Assembly (NCBI GenBank): GCA_003497225.1
Contig: DNJQ01000086.1
Coordinates: 1 to 7,342, forward strand
Reading direction: 5' to 3'
Length of the DNA: 7,342 nucleotides
Source of the DNA: Bacillota bacterium
GTDB taxonomy: Bacteria > Bacillota_I > Bacilli_A > RFN20 > CAG-288
Of the stretch, positions 6,664-7,342 are shown piece after piece. The notes beneath the pieces are model-generated. The model was not told the origin of the DNA, did not search any database, and saw only the letters and a list, made by a program, of their open reading frames with translations. Numbering within the stretch: the stretch's first letter is position 1; the number at the start of each line of letters is the position of its first letter. The translations under genes were made by a program, and so were the position numbers.

Positions 6664-7342
6664 ATGAACGAAAAAATTGGTATTATTGTTGATTCAACAA
6701 CTATTATCCCCGAAGAAGTAAAGGATAAATTTATCTTCGGAGTTGTTCCACTACATGTTATGGTGAATGGAAAAAATAGACCTGAACCAGAGATAGAAGA
6801 TCAAGAGATAGTTGATAGACTTGAAAATTGCAAAGATTTAAAATCATCTTCACCATCGGTTGGTGAATTCGAAAAAGAATATTTAAGATTATTTGATTTG
6901 GGTGTAATGGATATTTTGGTTTTACCCTTATCAAAAGAAAACTCTACAACATATAATGTCGGAAAAATGGCTATTGATTTACTTCCAGAAGATAAGAAAA
7001 ATCACGTTTCAGTATTAAATACTTTAATAAACAATTATGGAATAAGTAATGTTTTAATTGCTTTATCATACTGGGCTGATAAGGATATATCATTTGTAGA
7101 GTTTACACAAAAGGCTGAAACTTATTTACATGATTCACATTTAGGCTTTACTATCTTAGATCTTAAACACTTATTTAGAGGTGGAAGATTATCTAGATTA
7201 TCATGTGCTTTAGGTTTATTATTTAAGATTAAACCAATAATAGAAATGATTGATGGTAAATTAGTATTGACCAAAAAAGAAAGAACAGCACCAAATATAA
7301 TCAATTACTTTATTAAACAAATTGCAGTGTTTTCTACAAAAT
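6664..7342 (+). CDS. DegV family fatty-acid-binding protein (3' end outside window)
   Basis: The first 226 codons are present and the frame is open to the edge; DegV proteins are usually about 280 residues, so some 55 are missing. Family marks are an N-terminal VDSTTIIP (9-16, matching the usual TDSTADLP), SSSPSVGEF (61-69, matching TSQPSPGEF), Ser90 to Tyr97 in the place of the SSGLSGTY motif, DLKHLFRGGRLS (166-177) and LGLLFKIKPII (183-193) followed by Asp-Gly. DegV/FakB proteins bind a single fatty acid in the cytoplasm, and FakB members present it to the FakA kinase. Here the normally conserved LSGTY reads NSTTY (93-97) and TSQPS reads SSSPS (61-65), so ligand binding may differ. It is the last visible gene of the ABC operon and has its own strong ribosome site. 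FakB-type activity is not shown by the sequence; general DegV membership is clear. Confidence 0.92.
   Translation, partial: MNEKIGIIVDSTTIIPEEVKDKFIFGVVPLHVMVNGKNRPEPEIEDQEIVDRLENCKDLKSSSPSVGEFEKEYLRLFDLGVMDILVLPLSKENSTTYNVGKMAIDLLPEDKKNHVSVLNTLINNYGISNVLIALSYWADKDISFVEFTQKAETYLHDSHLGFTILDLKHLFRGGRLSRLSCALGLLFKIKPIIEMIDGKLVLTKKERTAPNIINYFIKQIAVFSTK

Noticed and set aside
7122..7304. Reverse-strand frame of 60 codons at the right end
   Set aside because: It is antisense to the GGR and IKP motifs of the DegV gene, which identify the forward frame as the real one.

Overview
The window is AT-rich bacterial DNA with densely packed, co-directional genes. It uses the standard code (Trp is TGG, genes end in TAA or TAG, no in-frame TGA), strong Shine-Dalgarno sites and sigma-A-type promoters. 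This points to a low-GC member of the Bacillota, plausibly an uncultured Bacilli or Mollicutes-related lineage outside the TGA=Trp mycoplasmas. The lineage call is inference from composition and signals. All supported genes are on the + strand.

Bases 1-143 hold no gene I can support. A near-consensus promoter (144-172) follows, with a catabolite-repression (cre)-like site lying over its -35 box. It drives a single large gene (225-2906). That gene encodes an 893-residue, Lys/Glu-rich, helical protein that I do not recognise. It has a very long coiled-coil-like cytoplasmic part, a tight two-helix membrane hairpin near the C-terminus and a small beta-rich tail domain. A hairpin terminator (2917-2950) closes this unit.

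A second transcription unit starts immediately afterwards. Its promoter (2953-2981) contains an 18-bp near-perfect palindrome between the -35 and -10 boxes, which is a good operator candidate. It leads into two adjacent half-transporter genes (3049-4839 and 4841-6652, 1 bp apart). These form a heterodimeric ABC exporter of the TM287/288, BmrCD and LmrCD type. The first subunit has lost the catalytic glutamate and switch histidine. The second keeps both but has a deviant signature motif (SQGQ). Together they should form one active and one degenerate ATP site.

Eleven bases after the second subunit, with its own strong ribosome site, a DegV-family (fatty-acid-binding) gene begins and runs off the right edge (6664 onward). 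The exporter pair and DegV probably share a transcript, which would link export of a lipophilic or drug-like substrate with a fatty-acid-binding protein. That functional link is inference. The most novel items are the unrecognised coiled-coil membrane protein and the two candidate operator sites.
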